A stretch of 64,000 nt of DNA from Flectonema sp. DT1601 (Eukaryota; Euglenozoa; Diplonemea; Diplonemida; Diplonemidae): contig OZ025782.1 of the NCBI GenBank assembly GCA_964019425.1, positions 496,001-560,000 on the forward strand. Reading direction: 5' to 3'. The notes under the pieces were generated by a model that saw only the letters and a list, made by a program, of their open reading frames with translations, was not told the origin of the DNA and ran no database searches. Made by a program: the position numbers and the translations under genes. This document shows, piece by piece, positions 54,076 to 63,807 of the stretch. Every line of letters starts with the position of its first letter. The first letter of the stretch is position 1.

Positions 54076-54411
54076 TTTTTCGTACGGACGGAAAATGTGA
54101 CCAAAACATAGTCAAAGGGCGGATTGATCACCCACTGGTCGAGTTGAGACATATTCCCGTTGCAATAAATCACCAAGACCCCTCCCGTGTGATCGATCAC
54201 TTTAAAATGTTACTGTGCAGTTCACCAGTGAGACTAAGACCTCCAACCAAAATTCACCAGACTTCAAGCAGCATTCCAAATTAGGTAATTTTTGTCAGAC
54301 ACATTCGAACCATCGAGAACAGAAATTCTCACGTTAGTAAAAGCTTGACCTTTAGAAATGTGGCATAACGATCCTCATCATCGATTTAGGTTCGTGACTT
54401 AGAAGCCTTCG
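54076..54411. other. No recognisable gene
   Basis: Mixed-composition DNA with the palindrome GTGATCGATCAC at about 54199; nothing else identified. Confidence 0.4.
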
Positions 54412-54797
54412 TCAATGTGGCCCTCCTCCCAGCCAAACTCCCCCACCTGACTGGTGTCTCCAAACGAGGGGTCGAGCCGAAGCCCGTTTGTCGCTGGAAT
54501 CGGAAAAGCTACGAGTTTTGAAATCCGAAAGGACCCTAACCTCCGAAGAGGCAGCTGCCGTTCCCCCATCATTGGATAAGTAAAGCGACGATAAGAGTAG
54601 TGGTATTTCATTGTTGGTAAACCTCCCACCTATAACTACACCCCCTATGTCACTGCACAAAGTCAGACTAGAGTCAAACTCAACAGGGTCTTCTTTCCCC
54701 GCTGACAGTTTCAAGTCCGTTCCCTTGACTGCTGTTCGCCAGATAGTAGGGACAGAAGAAATCTCATTAGTCCATTCATGCGCGTCATTAATTAGAA

Positions 54798-54807
<10 letters not shown>
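54412..54807 (-). CDS. Hypothetical protein, possibly a gene fragment
   Basis: 131 codons from an ATG at 54807. I do not recognise the family. Composition of the first 95 residues is protein-like (NDAHEWTNEISSVPTIWRTA, CSDIGGVVIGGRF), without homopolymers, membrane segments or obvious motifs. The last 25 residues are Gly-rich. It lies among repeats with no neighbouring gene in the same direction, so it may be debris of a mobile element or a displaced exon. Confidence 0.3.
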
Positions 54808-54829
<22 letters not shown>

Positions 54830-54834
54830 CAGTT

Positions 54835-54947
54835 GCAAATTTGTTTTTTCAGGTTGGACTTTGTACGGAACAGGCGGACTTTTATTAGCGGCTCCCCCCC
54901 CCTTGGGGGGGGGGTTGGGGGGGGGGGGGGGGGGGGGGGGTAGGGGG
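54835..54947. repeat. Partial copy of the G/C-rich unit of the TIR element
   Basis: The sequence GTTGGACTTTGTACGG, the GGCTCCCC run and long G runs resemble the units at 49240-49330. It fuses at the G run to the half element at 54941. Confidence 0.6.
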
Positions 54948-56090
54948 GGGTACAAGCATCGATTTTACGGAGATTTTGGGCACTTTCGGTTTTTTTCCGG
55001 AGAACAAGTTTTTTGGGCACCCAAATTATGAAAACTGCAACATATACCCCAAAAATGGGGATTGCGATCCAAAGAAACAGTTCTTCGGCACTTTAGAGCA
55101 AGTCTTTGAAAAATCTCAAAAAGTGTGGACCGTGTGGTACCTGAGGGGGTGAAAACAAGGGGTGTGTTAGGAGGGCTCACAAAAATTACAAGTAATTCCG
55201 TGCATTGGGCAATCCATAACCAGGGTTTCCCTCTGAGTTGAGTGGGGAATGAAATGGGAACCCAATTTTTATTTTTATCGGCCTGATTTGAACCTTAATA
55301 ATATGCTCCACCAGACCGGGCTTGTTAATTCCCCCATCTTCGATGCTTAGGCTACTGGCCTTCTCTTGAACATCCCATGTGCTCAGCTTTCGAAATTTGG
55401 CCCGAAGCTGTGCTTCTTTCTGTACAAGATAGACAGAGGACCAATTCTTGGATGCAGATGGCAGATTTGCATTAGACCTTGCTGTCTAGAGGTCTTCCCC
55501 GTGAGGACGGGGTGGTACGTTCAGCCCCTGTAGCGCCTCCTGTTGTGCTTGTTCTTGCCAATCTGAAGAGGGTCGGTGGTCCTGCGTTGATGTGGTAGCC
55601 TTTTGGAAGCCCATGTGCCTCTGGAATATGTTGTACATTATCAGTAGGGCAGCATTCACGCCACCGGTTCTGTCAGTTGACCAAGAACTATCAACAACAC
55701 TGAATAACCTCCCCATCCCTTGAGGGGTGTGGGATGACAACGAACACAACGGTTGTTAGCTTCATCCCACGAGCACGACGGGCACTAGAGGAAGTATCAT
55801 GCTGCAGCGATGTGACGGAGGGTGAGGAGGAAGCTGCTGCTTCAAGAAGTCAGGTCACCGACAGATCACCTGTGAATCCATTAACAAGTCGGACTGTCCT
55901 TCGAGATATAATTGGTGACTTCGACCCGCTTCCCTTCTGTCTGCGCACCTGCGACAGCTTCAACTATGTCACTCACTCAGGACTTAGTTGGATGTCTCTG
56001 CGCCGATCCCTTCTTGCCGCAATATCTGCAGTGTTGTTACGACTCCAAGACTCCAGGAGTATATCCCCCTCGTTTGGGTACAGTTGCAAG
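54941..56090. repeat. 1.1-kb segmental repeat, copy 1
   Basis: Matches 57496-58641 with scattered substitutions. It begins with the right half of the 37-bp-TIR element (TIR at 55107-55143) and continues into coding-like DNA. On the minus strand 55486-55749 is open for 87 codons (GMGRLFSVVDSSWSTDRTGG) and a related stretch lies at 55984-56214. No complete gene can be defined, and neither strand is open for long. Confidence 0.7.
55486..55749 (-). pseudogene. Coding-like fragment, unknown family
   Basis: 87 codons ending in a stop at 55486, with protein-like composition (VDSSWSTDRTGGVNAALL, YNIFQRHMGF). The element AALLI-YNIFQRH recurs upstream on the same strand at 55984-56214, so the source protein may have had internal repeats or the DNA was duplicated. 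No family recognised. Confidence 0.3.
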
Positions 56091-56225
56091 CGGATGTGTC
56101 TCCGTACTTCTTCGTATGCTGCATGTACTGGAGTGTCCTGCGTTGATGTGGTAGCCTTTGGAAGTCCGTGTGCCTCTGGAATATGTTGTACGTTATCAGT
56201 AGGGCAGCCCTCACTCCAATGGTTC

Positions 56226-56740
56226 CGTTAGTTGACTAAGAACTATCAACAACAACACACTGAATAACCTCCCCATTCCTTGAGGGGTGCGGGATGACAA
56301 CGAACGCCACGGTTGTTGGCTTCAGCCCGAGCATGACGGGCACTAGAGGAAGTATCATGTTGCAGCGATGTGACGGAGGGTGAGGAGGAAGCTGCTGCTT
56401 CAAGAAGTCAGGTCACTGACAGATCACCTGTGAATCCATCAACATGTCGGACTGTCCTTCGAGATATAGTCGGGGACTTCGACCCGCTTCCCTTCTGTCT
56501 GTGCACCGGCGACGTCAACTGTGTCACTCACTCAGGGCTTTGTTGGATCTCTCTGCGCCGATCCCTTGTTGCCGCAATATCTGCAGTGTAGTTACGACTC
56601 CAAGACTCTAGGAGTAAATCCCCCTCACTTGGGTACAGTTGCAAGCGGATGTCTCTTCCGTACTTCTTCGAATGCTGCATGCACTAGAGTGTCTTGTATG
56701 CCCTGCTGGAGTATGGTTGGGTCTTCTGAAGTGATGCCTT
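56226..56740. repeat. 1.1-kb segmental repeat, partial copy 2
   Basis: Repeats 55670-56140 in direct orientation with more differences than copy 3 shows to copy 1. It contains the same GACGGAGGGTGAGGAGG and TTGCAAGCGGATG segments. No gene. Confidence 0.6.
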
Positions 56741-57281
56741 GAATGGCTTTTTGGATGGGGCATGTTGCCCTATGTCGCTGCTGCTTATCTATGGCACTAC
56801 TATTTGAGGCACCACCACTACAGCTGTCTTCAGGCTTATCCCTGTTTGGGGTACAGACGTGGCGCTTTCTCTATTCTCTGAGCCTTCTGTGATCGCGATT
56901 CAGATACTGGACGTTTCTGGACCCCTTTCTCACGCGTATCTTACTTCCGACTGTCCAAGTGCTGTTGAGTGACTTCAGGGATGCCTCAGGAGGTGTTTTT
57001 CATGCACTCTGGGATCAATGCTCTCCTCCGCAGAATGACTTTGTGAGCTGCCCTGCAGAACATCGTTTTCAGCTGCGTTATCCTGCCCGTGAGCCTCGTG
57101 ACCTCAAGCATGGCCGGGCGAGAGCGATGCTCTCTTTCGTGGCGTGTTCTTGAGGTGGAAACTGATACGGAAATGGTATATTAGCAAACTGCGCATACGG
57201 GGGCACACCAAGACTCACCTCTTCTCATTGTAAAAAAAAATTATTTGAAGGTGCATTTCACAGGCCTCAAAATTGGACCCC
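56741..57281. other. No recognisable gene
   Basis: Mixed-composition DNA with open frames under 65 codons. It ends in an A run and a unique segment before the TIR element. Confidence 0.4.
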
Positions 57282-57698
57282 CAGGTACCACACGGTCCAC
57301 ACTTTTTGAGATTTTTCATTCCTTTGCCGAAATCAGCCAAATCGAGGTTTTTTCGGCCCCGAAATCACATTTTTGGGGGTTCTGATGGGGTCCTGGGTAA
57401 TTTTTGCCCCCGGGAAGGTTATATTTACCAAAATTCGGAAAAAGTACTTTATCGACAGCTTGTACCCCCCCCTACCCCCCCCCCCCCCCCCCCCCTAGGG
57501 GGGGGTACAAGCATCGATTTTACGGAGATTTTGGGCACTTTCGGTTTTTTTCCGGAGAACAAGTTTTTTGGGCACCCAAATTATGAAAACTGCAACATAT
57601 ACCCCAAAAATGGGGATTGCGATCCAAAGAAACAGTTCTTCGGCACTTTAGAGCAAGTCTTTGAAAAATCTCAAAAAGTGTGGACCGTGTGGTACCTG
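57282..57698. mobile_element. Non-autonomous DNA element with 37-bp perfect TIRs (MITE-like)
   Basis: 417 bp flanked by a perfect 37-bp inverted repeat starting CAGGTACCACACGGTCCAC (57282-57318 and 57662-57698). The centre has opposed C and G runs (about 57465-57505). There is no transposase frame and I could not identify a clean target duplication. Its right half alone occurs at 54941-55145. Confidence 0.7.
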
Positions 57699-58641
57699 AG
57701 GGGGATGAAAACAAGGGGTGTGTTAGGAGGGCTCGCAAAAATTATAAGTAATTCCGTGCATTGAGCAATCCATAACCAGGGTTTCCCTCTGAGTTGAGTG
57801 GGGGATGAAAAGGGAACTCAATTTTTATTTTTATCGACCTGATTTGAACCTTAATTATATGCTACACGAGACCCGGCGTGTTAATTCCCCCTTGTCCGAT
57901 GTTTAGGCTACTGGCCTTCTCTTGAACATCCCATGTGCTCAGGTTTCGAAATTCGGCCCGAAGCTGTGCTTCTTTCTGTACAAGATAGACAGAGGACCAA
58001 TCCTTGGATGCGGATGGCAGATTAGCATTAGGCCTTGCTGTCTAGAGGTCTTCCCCGTGAGGACGGAGTGGTACGTTCAGCCCCTGTGGCGCCTCCTGTT
58101 ATGCTTGTTCTTGCCAATCTGAAGAGGGTCGGTGGTCCTGCGTTGATGTGGTAGCCTTTGGAAGCCCGTATGCCTCTGGAATATGTTGTACGTTATCAGT
58201 AGGGCAGCATTCACGCCACTGGTTCCATCAGTTGACTAAGAACTATCAACAACACTGAATAACCTCCCCATCCCTTGAGGGGTGCAGGATGACAACGAAC
58301 ACAACGGTTGTTAGCTTCATCCCACGAGCACGACGGGCACTAGAGGAAGTATCATGCTGCAGCGATGTGACGGAGGGTGAGGAGGAAGCTGCTGCTTCAA
58401 GAAGTCAGGTCACCGACAGATCACCTGTGAATCCATCAACAAGTCGGACTGTCCTTCAAGATATAGTTGGTGACTTCGACCCGCTTCCCTTCTGTCTGCG
58501 CACCTACGATAGCTTCAACTATGTCCCTCACTCAGGACTTAGTTGGATCTCTCTGCGCCGATCCCTTCTTGCCGCAATATCTGCAGTGTTGTTACGACTC
58601 CAAGACTCCAGGAGTATATCCCCCTCGTTCGGGTACAGTTG
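57496..58641. repeat. 1.1-kb segmental repeat, copy 3
   Basis: Direct repeat of 54941-56090, including the right half of the 37-bp-TIR element and the coding-like part. It breaks off at about 58641 within GGGTACAGTTGC. Confidence 0.7.
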
Positions 58642-58824
58642 CCAGACAAAGTTGCTAGACAAAAAGACTGTGATTATGATGTTTGTTTAAGTTGTTTGGG
58701 ATTATTCGTTTGCACTGCGTGTGGTGCCACGGAATCTCAGGCCGGAAGACAATTTAATTTACGAGGCTTAAGATCACACCAAACTCACTGCACAGTCTTT
58801 CGAGAGCAAAGCAAACGTAGTTAA
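58642..58824 (+). pseudogene. Zinc-finger-like protein tail
   Basis: 60 codons open into the repeat upstream, ending in a stop at 58824. The sequence has a Cys-rich part (DVCLSCLGLFVCTACGATES) followed by LRSHQTHC, giving C-x2-C and H-x3-H spacings like those of a C2H2 finger. It starts right at the edge of the segmental repeat, so it looks like the last exon or remnant of a gene cut by that repeat. The family is not identified. Confidence 0.35.
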
Positions 58825-59044
58825 TTATCACTCGCAGCAAAGTATTGCGAGATGTGCTCCACTGGTAGTGTGCTACGAACCGGAAATAATTTATATTTTA
58901 TTTTTATTCTTTATTTCCTTTATTATTTTTGCAAAATAGTTTTCCTTTTTTTTAATTTTCCTTTAATATTTATTTACCTTTGAAGTGTGAAGGAATACTA
59001 TTTAAGCTGTAACGGGCTACAGGACATGGGGCGCTCAACCTGTA

Positions 59045-59440
59045 GTACGTGGCCCCCGAATCCCCATATTCGACAGCACATATGGGATTTTTTATCGATA
59101 CCAACTGTTGATTTCTTATATTGCAACCAGGTTTGGCCGAACCCTATTCTAGTTTTTGCCAGTTTCAAGTTGCTTTCCATTTAATATTAGTATCAAGTTA
59201 CCCCCCAAGAAGTACAATAATACCTAAAGTTGTTACTGTTTTTACATTGTCAAAGTTTCACTCCCAAGAAGTACGTGGCCCCCGAATCCCCATATTCGAC
59301 AGCACATATAGGATTTTATCGATACCAACTGTTGGTCTCTTTTCATTGCGACCAGGTTTGGCCGAACCCTATATTCGTTTTAGCCAGTGTCAAGTTGCTT
59401 TATATTTAATCACAGTATCAAGTTACCCCCAAGAAACGAA
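59045..59440. repeat. Two direct repeats with 226-bp period
   Basis: GTACGTGGCCCCCGAATCCC occurs at 59045 and 59271 and the similarity continues for about 170 bp, including ATCGATACCAACTGTTG and CCAGGTTTGGCCGAACCC. No coding content. It lies about 360 bp upstream of the first host gene. Confidence 0.75.
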
Positions 59441-59797
59441 AAAAAAAATCAAAAAAGTACAGGAACATACCAAAATTAAAAAAAGCGGAAGGTGGTAAAA
59501 GAAGCTGAATAGCTTAGCTTTAGCTTTTTAAACAAGTATGTATTAGCTCAATGCGGTTTCTGGAGCTCTGGATGAAATAAATAAAAAATGGAGCAAACAT
59601 TTTCAGTTTTTGACCTATGAAACCCAGTAATGGAAATTATCACTTTACCTTGGTGCCAGAAATATTGCGTCAACCTTTCTAGAGATGCGTCGACTATTTG
59701 CCAACTACATTCTACGATTACCAATTTGTTAGTTTTTATGTATCGGAAATCCGTTGTCCTTAATCATACTTGACTACAGACCAAAAAGGGAAACAAA
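59441..59797. promoter_or_regulatory. Intergenic region upstream of the KBL gene
   Basis: 357 bp without a gene; it presumably contains the promoter and 5' UTR. An AG at 59778-59779 (GACTACAG) lies 18 nt before the start codon and could be a splice or trans-splice acceptor. No TATA-like element stands out. Confidence 0.35.
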
Positions 59798-61027
59798 ATG
59801 TTGTCCAGGTTCAGCCAGCGTCGCTTCATGGGAAAGGGAAGAGATATAGTCAAAAACATAATCGCGGGGCAGATAGAGGAAATCAAGGCGGCCGGTACTT
59901 TTAAGAATGAAAGAGTAATCACGTCTCCACAGGCTGGAGGGGTGACAACGACTGAAACAACGGGAACGGTACTGAACTTTTGTTCGAATAACTACTTGGG
60001 GTTGTGCAACAACGATGATATTAAGAAAACTACGGCGGCTTCAGTCATGGAAAGAGGATTTGGGCTCTCCAGTGTTCGATTTATCTGCGGTACGACTGAC
60101 ATGCACAAGGAGCTCGAGCACAAAATCTCAGAGTTTCTTGGAACTGAAGATACCATCCTCTACCCTTCTTGCTTTGATGCCAATGCTGGAATCTTTGAGT
60201 GCATTCTGACTAGCGAAGACGCAATCATTAGTGATTCCCTCAACCATGCATCCATTATCGACGGCATTAGATTGTGCAAGGCCGAGCGTCATCGTTATGC
60301 CCATCTTGACATGAATGCGTTAGAGGAATGCCTTAAGAAGTCCCAGGATAAGAGAATCCGTCTTATTGCGACCGATGGAGTGTTTTCAATGGATGGTGAT
60401 GTTGCTCCTCTCGATAAGATTGTGGAACTCGCTGAGAAATACGACGCAATCATCTTTGTCGATGATTGCCACGCAACTGGTAATTTTGGTCCTGGTGGAA
60501 AGGGAACTCCTGCGTACTTTGGAGTTCAAGATAAAATTGACGTTGTAAACAGTACCTTGGGAAAAGCCATGGGTGGTGCTTCGGGAGGGTTTTCAACTGG
60601 TGTCAGCGAGATAGTGGCATTACAGCGCCAGCGTTCTAGGCCGTACCTGTTCTCTAATGCTATTGCTCCGATGGTAGTAAAGGGATCGTTGCGCGCATTT
60701 GAAATTGTTCAAGAAGATACTACTTCGTTGGACAAGCTTCATCAAAATACAAAATTATTTAGATCTGAGATGAAAGCGGCAGGGTTCACAATTTCCGGAA
60801 ATGACGAGTGTGCCATTGCCCCAGTAATGATTGGAGACGCTGCATTGGCCAGTAGCATTGCTGAGCGCATGTTGGAACTCGGTATTTACGTTGTTGGATT
60901 TTCGTACCCTGTTGTTCCAAAGGGTGAAGCTCGTATTAGAGTCCAGCTTTCTGCTGCTCATTCAACTGATGATGTTGAGACTCTCATTAATGCATTTATT
61001 GTTGCCAAGAAGGATCTTGCATTCTAA
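59798..61027 (+). CDS. kbl: 2-amino-3-ketobutyrate coenzyme A ligase (glycine C-acetyltransferase), mitochondrial
   Basis: 409 residues. It converts 2-amino-3-ketobutyrate and CoA to glycine and acetyl-CoA, the second step of threonine breakdown after threonine dehydrogenase. It is a fold-type I PLP enzyme of the alpha-oxoamine synthase family. Visible marks: LNFCSNNYLGL near residue 50, DSLNHASIIDG (His stacking on PLP), VDDCHATG with the Asp and His that hold the cofactor, and the PLP lysine in STLGKAMGGASGG near residue 255. The C-terminal part (YPVVPKGEARIRVQLSAAHS) is typical. The first 11 residues (MLSRFSQRRFM) are basic with no acid, fitting a mitochondrial presequence; length is as usual for the family plus this leader. 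No intron. Related KBL, ALAS and SPT enzymes differ in substrate; the overall motifs favour KBL. Confidence 0.93.
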   Translation: MLSRFSQRRFMGKGRDIVKNIIAGQIEEIKAAGTFKNERVITSPQAGGVTTTETTGTVLNFCSNNYLGLCNNDDIKKTTAASVMERGFGLSSVRFICGTTDMHKELEHKISEFLGTEDTILYPSCFDANAGIFECILTSEDAIISDSLNHASIIDGIRLCKAERHRYAHLDMNALEECLKKSQDKRIRLIATDGVFSMDGDVAPLDKIVELAEKYDAIIFVDDCHATGNFGPGGKGTPAYFGVQDKIDVVNSTLGKAMGGASGGFSTGVSEIVALQRQRSRPYLFSNAIAPMVVKGSLRAFEIVQEDTTSLDKLHQNTKLFRSEMKAAGFTISGNDECAIAPVMIGDAALASSIAERMLELGIYVVGFSYPVVPKGEARIRVQLSAAHSTDDVETLINAFIVAKKDLAF

Positions 61028-61596
61028 TCGTCGCTGTGATTTTAGTGTTTTATCACAGCCGTTTTTACCAGAAAGTAAGATCGGCAACGTTGTTGAAGTG
61101 GTCAGATTGAACAACACAGCGTTCCTATGTGTCTGTAGGCGTTGATGTTGAACTCGTTATAAGGCTCTTGCAATGATGAAAGAAAGAAAAAAGAGAACAG
61201 AATAGTGACACACCACGCACGAATTATATAATTAAGAGGCCTTGTTTCCAAAAAAACGTACGTCAACCCCTTTCTCCATGCAGCTTCACCCTTAGTCTAA
61301 TTTACTGCCTCAGGGCATTAATTTATTTTGAGGCGTCAATGAAAGAAAGAAATAAAAAAAAAAAAGGGAGGAAGGGGAAAGATAAAAAAAAAAAAAAAAA
61401 AGAAAGGCTTGTGGTGCCACCCAAAACGTTTCCTAAATGGTTAGTGCATGCATTTATTATTGAAAGTTGTGTTGGAATCTTAATGTTACATTTTTCTGTA
61501 GGTTCATTGAAAATGTTTTTAATTGATGTCAACTTATCATCAGTATGTAATGTTTTGTTTTAAAAACAGGAGTATCAAACTAACACAACTAACACC
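61028..61596. other. Intergenic region between KBL and VTT genes
   Basis: 569 bp with A runs at 61350-61400 and no convincing gene. A Lys-rich open frame (61339-61563) is a low-complexity artefact. A pyrimidine-rich stretch ending TTTTAAAAACAG at 61569 lies 27 nt before the next start and may be a splice acceptor. Confidence 0.5.
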
Positions 61597-62330
61597 ATGA
61601 TATTCGAGGCAGTACTGTACGGACTGACCAGCTGTCTTATGATGGGATGCGGACCAGCTTATATTGTCCAGTGGTTGATCCCATTCTTGAGTAGCAGTGA
61701 AGGAATTGATTTAAAGCATCCAGCTATACTGTTCTATGGTCTTGGTGCAGTGCTTGGTGATATCCCGGTGTATATTATTTCAAAAGAGCTTTTTAGAAGT
61801 ACCCGAGTTAAGTTAGACAGAAAACGATGTGATAATTCATTTCTCACTACCATGCATGCTCACTTGTCGAATCACCGAAGTGGAGCGGGGTTCTTTTTTA
61901 TAATTGCGCTGTGTTTGTTTAATCCTCTACCGATCGATTTCGTTGCGATCTTATGTGCTGCTTGCGGTACTTCTCTGGCTGACTTTCTGTGTGCATCGAT
62001 TGTAGGCAAAGGGTTATTGAGAACTCAGTTAGTCATTTACTTATTCTCTGATTGCAGCGCGCTAACAACCGTTACGCCAATGGAAGAGAACTCAAAGGTA
62101 TGTCTTGTTTTACTTAATCGTTTCATAATAATAATAATAATAATAATAAAAAACAAACAAACAAACTGAAACAGTTATTATTCAGCGTGTGTTTGTCAAT
62201 TCTCGTCTCAGGAGCTGCGTGGTGGAGAAAGAAACTGGATACGGTATGCATTATCTTGAGTATTATTTTTTACGGAATATCGACGGTTTTTGTTCTTCTT
62301 AAAAAATCCAAAATAATCAGATTGAAATAG
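61597..62330 (+). CDS. VTT/DedA-domain-like integral membrane protein (two exons)
   Basis: Exon 1 is 61597-62097 and exon 2 is 62175-62330, joined in phase 0 across a 77-nt intron, for 218 residues. Without splicing the frame would run into a low-complexity ATA/ACA stretch; with it, two further hydrophobic segments (FSVCLSILVSG and VCIILSIIFYGISTVFVLL) and a basic KKSKIIRLK end appear. Hydrophobic segments lie at about residues 5-30, 45-62, 95-115 and 118-140. The stretch NPLPIDFVAILCAACGTSLA...IVGKGLLR resembles the signature of VMP1/TMEM41/DedA (VTT) proteins, which act as lipid scramblases or transporters in ER and Golgi membranes. The match is by eye and distant. Confidence 0.6.
62098..62174 (+). 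other. Spliceosomal intron of the VTT-like gene
   Basis: 77 nt, donor AAG/GTATGT, acceptor CTGAAACAG/TTA, containing an ATA repeat. Phase 0. Removing it extends the reading frame by 51 sensible codons. Confidence 0.75.
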
Positions 62331-62456
62331 ACACTGACGAGTGACAACCTACTTCGGTTGATACAGTCTGGCCTACAGCAAATCTTTAGGACACATGTAT
62401 GTTAAAAAATATGTTGTAATAAAGTAAAAGAAACAATAAAAGGGATCCTTCCCAGG
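62331..62456. other. Convergent 3' intergenic region
   Basis: 126 bp between the ends of two converging reading frames. AATAAA-like signals are present on the plus strand (AATAAAG at about 62419, AATAAAA at about 62433). Confidence 0.5.
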
Positions 62457-62682
62457 TCATTTTTCAACTTCTGTGGTACAACCGCCGAAGCAAATGACTA
62501 CAAATTGGTAGTTTTCTTTATAGCTCTTACGTACAGTTTTGAAATGCTTCTGCATTGCGGCTTGCTGCGGTGAGGAGAAACCTTTGATTAGGCTCTTCGC
62601 AGTATTTCCCTCACTCTTCCCACCATCCAATCTTGCCCAGTAGCTGTAACTGATGTCTGTCGTGTTTAAATGGAAAGAAAAT
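62457..62682 (-). CDS. Hypothetical protein, terminal exon
   Basis: On the minus strand, a T run of more than 20 and CCTTCCTACAG form a strong 3' splice site at 62683. From 62682 the frame is open for 75 codons to a stop at 62457 (SYWARLDGGKSEGNT, SPQQAAMQKHFKTVRKSY, QFVVICFGGCTTEVEK). Composition is protein-like and ends normally. The upstream exon was not found with confidence; it must end in phase 2. I do not recognise the family. It faces the VTT-like gene tail to tail and the J-domain gene head to head. Confidence 0.45.
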
Positions 62683-62695
62683 CTGTAGGAAGGGG

Positions 62696-62730
<35 letters not shown>

Positions 62731-63012
62731 GTTTCCTGGCTAATCTGTTTAGCAGTTGATTGCACGTATCACTGTAGAATAAAAACAGCTCTTGGTCATG
62801 TTAGCCAGGTCTTTGTGAAGTATAAATCTGTTTCCCTGAAAAGTATTATACGAAAAATGCTTTGCATACTCTTCTTTGCCATTCTAGTACTCAATTCAAC
62901 AGCTAAGAATATGCCTGAAGAACATCTCTTTGTATGCAATCAACCATTATAACTTCGTAAGAGCCTCCGTGAAAAGGCTACTTCATTTTTTTTGCCAAGT
63001 TTATCGGGGAAT
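62683..63012. other. Region between divergent genes
   Basis: 330 bp that must hold the first exon of the minus-strand gene and the leader of the J-domain gene. Several short ATG-initiated minus-strand frames exist (for example from 62937 and 62801), but none gives a phase-2 donor that I would trust. A T8 run followed by GCCAAG at 62999 precedes the J-domain start by 13 nt. Confidence 0.4.
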
Positions 63013-63558
63013 ATGAGCTCCAAGAAGGCTGCTCGCATTGCGGCTGTCAAAGACCCATGGGTAGTATTAAATATAAAAAAAGGATCTGACCCGAAAGCCT
63101 TGAAGACAGCATTTCAAAAGGCTGCAATGCGGCATCATCCTGATGCTGGAGGATGCACTACAGAATTTATGGAAGTTCAAAAAGCTTACAAAACTGTACA
63201 GCAATTGGAACACATAGCAAGGCGCTCTACTTCTGGTGATGTATCTGACAGCTCGAGTGCTAGAGCGGGTAAGATTGCCTCTCTGAAATACAAGAGCCCT
63301 CGTAAAGCAAGAAACTCTAAAGCCTGGTCATACTTCGACTCATGGAAATATAACGAAGATGGTAAAGTAAGCCCCACGGGAGAGAACATTCGCAAGAATG
63401 CCATGTTTCGTAATTATTATACAGCTGCGGATGATGTTAAAGTTGAAAACGTGCACGCGCATCGATACATTATTATCGGATCCGTCATTGTCATATATGT
63501 TGTTATGAATTTATTAAAGGATGTAGAAGTACCCAGGAGATCTAAGTCTCTGGTATGA
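63013..63558 (+). CDS. Membrane-anchored J-domain (DnaJ-like) protein
   Basis: 181 residues from the ATG at 63013; an in-frame TTG 21 nt upstream is not taken as the start. J-domain proteins stimulate Hsp70 ATPase activity. The domain is at residues 14-70: DPWVVLNIKKGSD, helix II KTAFQKAAMRH, the HPD tripeptide at 42-44 followed by AGG, and helix III FMEVQKAYKTV. The middle is basic and Ser-rich. Residues about 152-168 (YIIIGSVIVIYVVMNLL) form a single membrane segment near the C-terminus, followed by a short basic tail, so it is a tail-anchored type, perhaps in mitochondria or ER. A GT-AG pair (63553-63645) would replace the last residue by ASYDM, giving 185 residues. Confidence 0.85.
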   Translation: MSSKKAARIAAVKDPWVVLNIKKGSDPKALKTAFQKAAMRHHPDAGGCTTEFMEVQKAYKTVQQLEHIARRSTSGDVSDSSSARAGKIASLKYKSPRKARNSKAWSYFDSWKYNEDGKVSPTGENIRKNAMFRNYYTAADDVKVENVHAHRYIIIGSVIVIYVVMNLLKDVEVPRRSKSLV

Positions 63559-63807
63559 GGATAGGCGGAAGTTTGGTTTTGGTTTGTCAAAGTCTGGTGA
63601 CGCACGCGATAGTGATTGGGAAATTCGTTTGTTTTACCTACACAGGCATCGTACGATATGTGAGTTCTTGATGATGACTGCGTTAACAAGTATTTTAGAA
63701 AATTTCATCTTCGAGACACTCTCGTCACCTGCGGCGAGTTTAAAAGTTTTCAAATGGACGGTATTCGTTACGTCATATTTTTATTAGCAAATTCCATTAT
63801 CAGCACA
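63559..63807. other. 3' region of the J-domain gene and upstream region of the next gene
   Basis: 249 bp without an ATG-started gene of size; a 39-codon frame from 63670 to its TAG just before 63790 is possible but unsupported. A polypyrimidine/CAG site (TTTTACCTACACAG, ending at 63645) looks like a 3' splice site. Confidence 0.4.

Noticed and set aside
61339-61563. Lys-rich 74-codon frame between KBL and the VTT-like gene
   Set aside because: Driven by an A run; no upstream context and no protein-like pattern.
62992-63012. Upstream start of the J-domain gene
   Set aside because: The codon is TTG; the ATG at 63013 follows a plausible acceptor AG and gives a normal J-protein N-terminus.
63584-63787. 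67-codon frame after the J-domain gene
   Set aside because: Opens with TTG, spans a likely 3' splice site and has no recognisable feature.
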